Assembly (NCBI GenBank): GCA_902729315.2
Contig: LR746278.1
Coordinates: forward strand, 1,871,001 to 1,935,000
Length of the DNA: 64,000 nt
Direction: 5' to 3'
DNA from: Spirodela intermedia
Lineage: Eukaryota; Streptophyta; Magnoliopsida; Alismatales; Araceae
A program made the position numbers and the translations under genes. Below are positions 62,165-64,000 of this stretch, in pieces; position 1 is the stretch's first letter, and every line of letters begins with the position of its first letter. Under the pieces are notes generated by a model that searched no databases, was not told where the DNA came from, and worked only from the letters and a program-made list of their open reading frames with translations.

Positions 62165-62707
62165 TTGAAGAACTACAGTTCCCTCTTCAGCTCTTGGGCA
62201 GACGAGGCTAATCTACACCCTCGCATGGGAATGAATGCGAATCAGGACGAAGAAACCCCTGATTCGAAGACCTCTCGCTCGGGAACCAAAACCCTAACTC
62301 AGGACCAGAAGCGTCGCACGACGGGGAGACACAATACCGAGGAATTCAAGCCCATCCACCCGCCCTAGTTGACTCTAGGGCTCCTCCTGAACGCCGATCC
62401 CAGAATACCCGAAGACGGCGAAGCCGAGATGCGCTCCACTCCCCCGAATGTGGATCCCCCACCGGGGTCAGTACGGCCTCGACCCTCCTCTCCCTCTTCT
62501 CCTCCCCGCGTTCATCGAGGAGGAGCCCGATCTCGGCCGCGCCCCCGAGAAGCTGCAAGAAACTGCAGCACCACCCAGCATCCACGCAGTCCGAATGGAA
62601 ATCTTCAAATCATTTATATACCGATCTCAATTCGCAATGTAATTAGTATTATTATATTATCAATCATTTAACCCCCCCTCTCTCTCTCTCCCTCTCTTCC
62701 TCCACCC

Positions 62708-62824
62708 TCATCTCCACTGAAGACTGGAATTCCTAAAATGGGCAAGATACAGCTTCAAGTTCTCGCCCCAGTGCTTCTCCTCATCAAGAACCCCAAGAAC
62801 AGCCACCTGAGGACTTCCTAGAAG
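62708..62824 (-). CDS. Candidate 3'-terminal exon of an unrecognised gene
   Basis: On the - strand an AG at 62826-62825 precedes a frame reading LLGSPQVAVLGVLDEEKHWG and then ENLKLYLAHFRNSSLQWR, stop at 62708. The composition looks protein-like, but I do not recognise the family. Other protein-like stretches lie upstream on the same strand (FILTIYALLSMSW at about 63055-63010; GHLLLIFIPFAG at about 62970-62935), yet I could not join them in one phase. It may be the tail of a gene extending past the right edge, a decayed fragment, or chance. Confidence 0.25.
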   Translation of the reverse strand, partial: LLGSPQVAVLGVLDEEKHWGENLKLYLAHFRNSSLQWR

Positions 62825-63192
62825 CTTCGTAGAAGAAGAAGATGATGATGATGAAGAGAAATGAACTGTGATGGGTATTTAAATTGCATTTTCCCATCTG
62901 CATAGTATCAGAGCTCACCGAGCTTCCAGCAAAGGGGATGAAGATAAGTAAAAGATGGCCGTCCTTGTAGAGTCAACTATGCCCAGATCTCCACGACATC
63001 GACAACAGAGCATAAATGGTGAGGATAAAACCAACTGGGTTGACCCCTAGATTTCCGAAGAAAGCCTCCAGCCGATGGATCCTTGTTGACCAGCCGCCGG
63101 CCCATCATAAAGGCATCGATAGTCCTGCACAGAAGGAAGGGGTGGAAGAGTTAAGAGATGTAAAACCCCATCACGAGTGAAGAAGAAGAAGG

Positions 63193-63197
<5 letters not shown>

Positions 63198-63245
<48 letters not shown>
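63198..63245. repeat. (GA)n microsatellite
   Basis: About 47 bases of GA repeat. On the - strand it is a pyrimidine tract some 75 bases before a CAG at 63127-63125. Confidence 0.93.
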
Positions 63246-63247
<2 letters not shown>

Positions 63248-64000
63248 TTAGGCGATGGCCTTGACATTCATATGTTTGTCAAAGTTTGCAAGCAGAGGAC
63301 TTTCATTCACCGTCTCTAAAAAATACAGTTGGATGAATGGTGTTCATCCGTGGCGGCAGCTAAGTTAGCTGAAATATGCATTTATTTCAGGAGGAAAAAA
63401 AAAACCCAAATCAAGAGTCATCAGTGGTCACTTGTTGTCAGTGTGTCAATGTTGTGCATGTCACCCCAAAGTCAACGTTGTACATGTCACAAGAAAAATA
63501 TTCAGCTTGTTTTCCCCTCTCCCATGAACTCCACCTCTATGCAGCCTACAGCTACTTCCACACTAATAAGCCCTACATCACCTACACCCTTCGACAAGAG
63601 CTCTAGCTTCTGTCCCTCAACCTACACGTCACAGGGTTAGTGGAGGCCATTGACCCACGCTCCACAAACTCCCACTACACACCAAGTCAACCTCCCCTAA
63701 CCACCACCACAACAACCACGCCCCCCCCCCATAAAATTATAGAAATAAATAAATAAACATATATATATATATCAGATCAAAGCATTCAATTGTCCTCATG
63801 CTGGTTCATTCGACAAGTCCAACCCAACTCACCGGATTATTAGATCCCTCAAGGAATTCACCAAAGGCAGTCCATTCTATTCTGCCCATACCTACACTTC
63901 TCATAGGTTGCTTGGAGACTGGTTGAAAACAAAAAAACCGATATAGATTCGCTTATATGATATTGAATACTAACTTTAATTCTGAGGAAAAAACACCTAA

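Larger units (their letters stand above)
62165..64000. other. Right end of window, no firm gene
   Basis: Contains the leader and promoter of the membrane protein gene (to about 62600), CT and GA microsatellites, and AT-rich sequence. A possible terminal exon at 62708-62824 (-) is listed separately. Nothing else supportable. Confidence 0.55.

Overview
The window is plant nuclear DNA. Its genes are split by many introns, almost all GT-AG, and their products are plant families: TEBICHI, YUCCA, OVATE, NYC1, a LONGIFOLIA/TRM-type protein, chloroplast rhomboid and plastid signal peptidase. Several first exons are very GC-rich while introns and spacers are AT-rich and full of GA/CT microsatellites. 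That suits an angiosperm and hints at a monocot, but the species cannot be fixed from sequence alone.

Layout, left to right. (1) 402-15751 (+): most of a DNA polymerase theta (TEBICHI) gene, entered in an intron, so the 5' exons with helicase motifs I and II lie outside the window. (2) 19088-21813 (+): a four-exon YUCCA flavin monooxygenase of auxin synthesis. (3) 21814-25896: gene-free, with a four-unit minisatellite and a long GA-rich tract. (4) 25897-26862 (-): a single-exon OVATE family protein. (5) 27700-31816 (-): a nine-exon DDX11/CHL1-type Fe-S DNA helicase. (6) 32813-36451 (+): chlorophyll b reductase NYC1, divergent from the helicase gene. (7) 39601-39968 (-): a 71-residue mitochondrial complex I subunit. 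(8) 41351-44164 (+): Rab7/RABG3 GTPase; a duplicated promoter segment and a broken papain-type protease fragment lie between 7 and 8. (9) 44693-46595 (-): a plastid rhomboid, head to head with (10) 46928-48277 (+), the plastidic type I signal peptidase PLSP1. (11) 50225-52099 (-): a TRM/LONGIFOLIA-like protein. (12) 53237-58069 (-): eIF3 subunit L. (13) 58701-62164 (-): a plant membrane protein of unknown function with four predicted transmembrane segments. The last 1.8 kb holds only a weak candidate terminal exon.

I spliced each gene by hand. Reading phase closes across every junction in all twelve recognised genes, including two non-canonical GC-AG introns (rhomboid and eIF3L). The genes do not form an operon-like pathway. 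Two are genome-maintenance factors (TEBICHI, DDX11-like) and three are plastid membrane proteins (NYC1, rhomboid, PLSP1), but this is most likely ordinary plant gene neighbourhood. The most unusual features are the promoter duplication around a protease fragment, the shared promoter of two plastid membrane proteases, the GC-AG introns, a duplicated splice acceptor in the YUCCA gene, tandem repeats flanking a small exon of the unknown membrane protein gene, and GA/CT tracts placed right at several start codons. I found no convincing new biological system.
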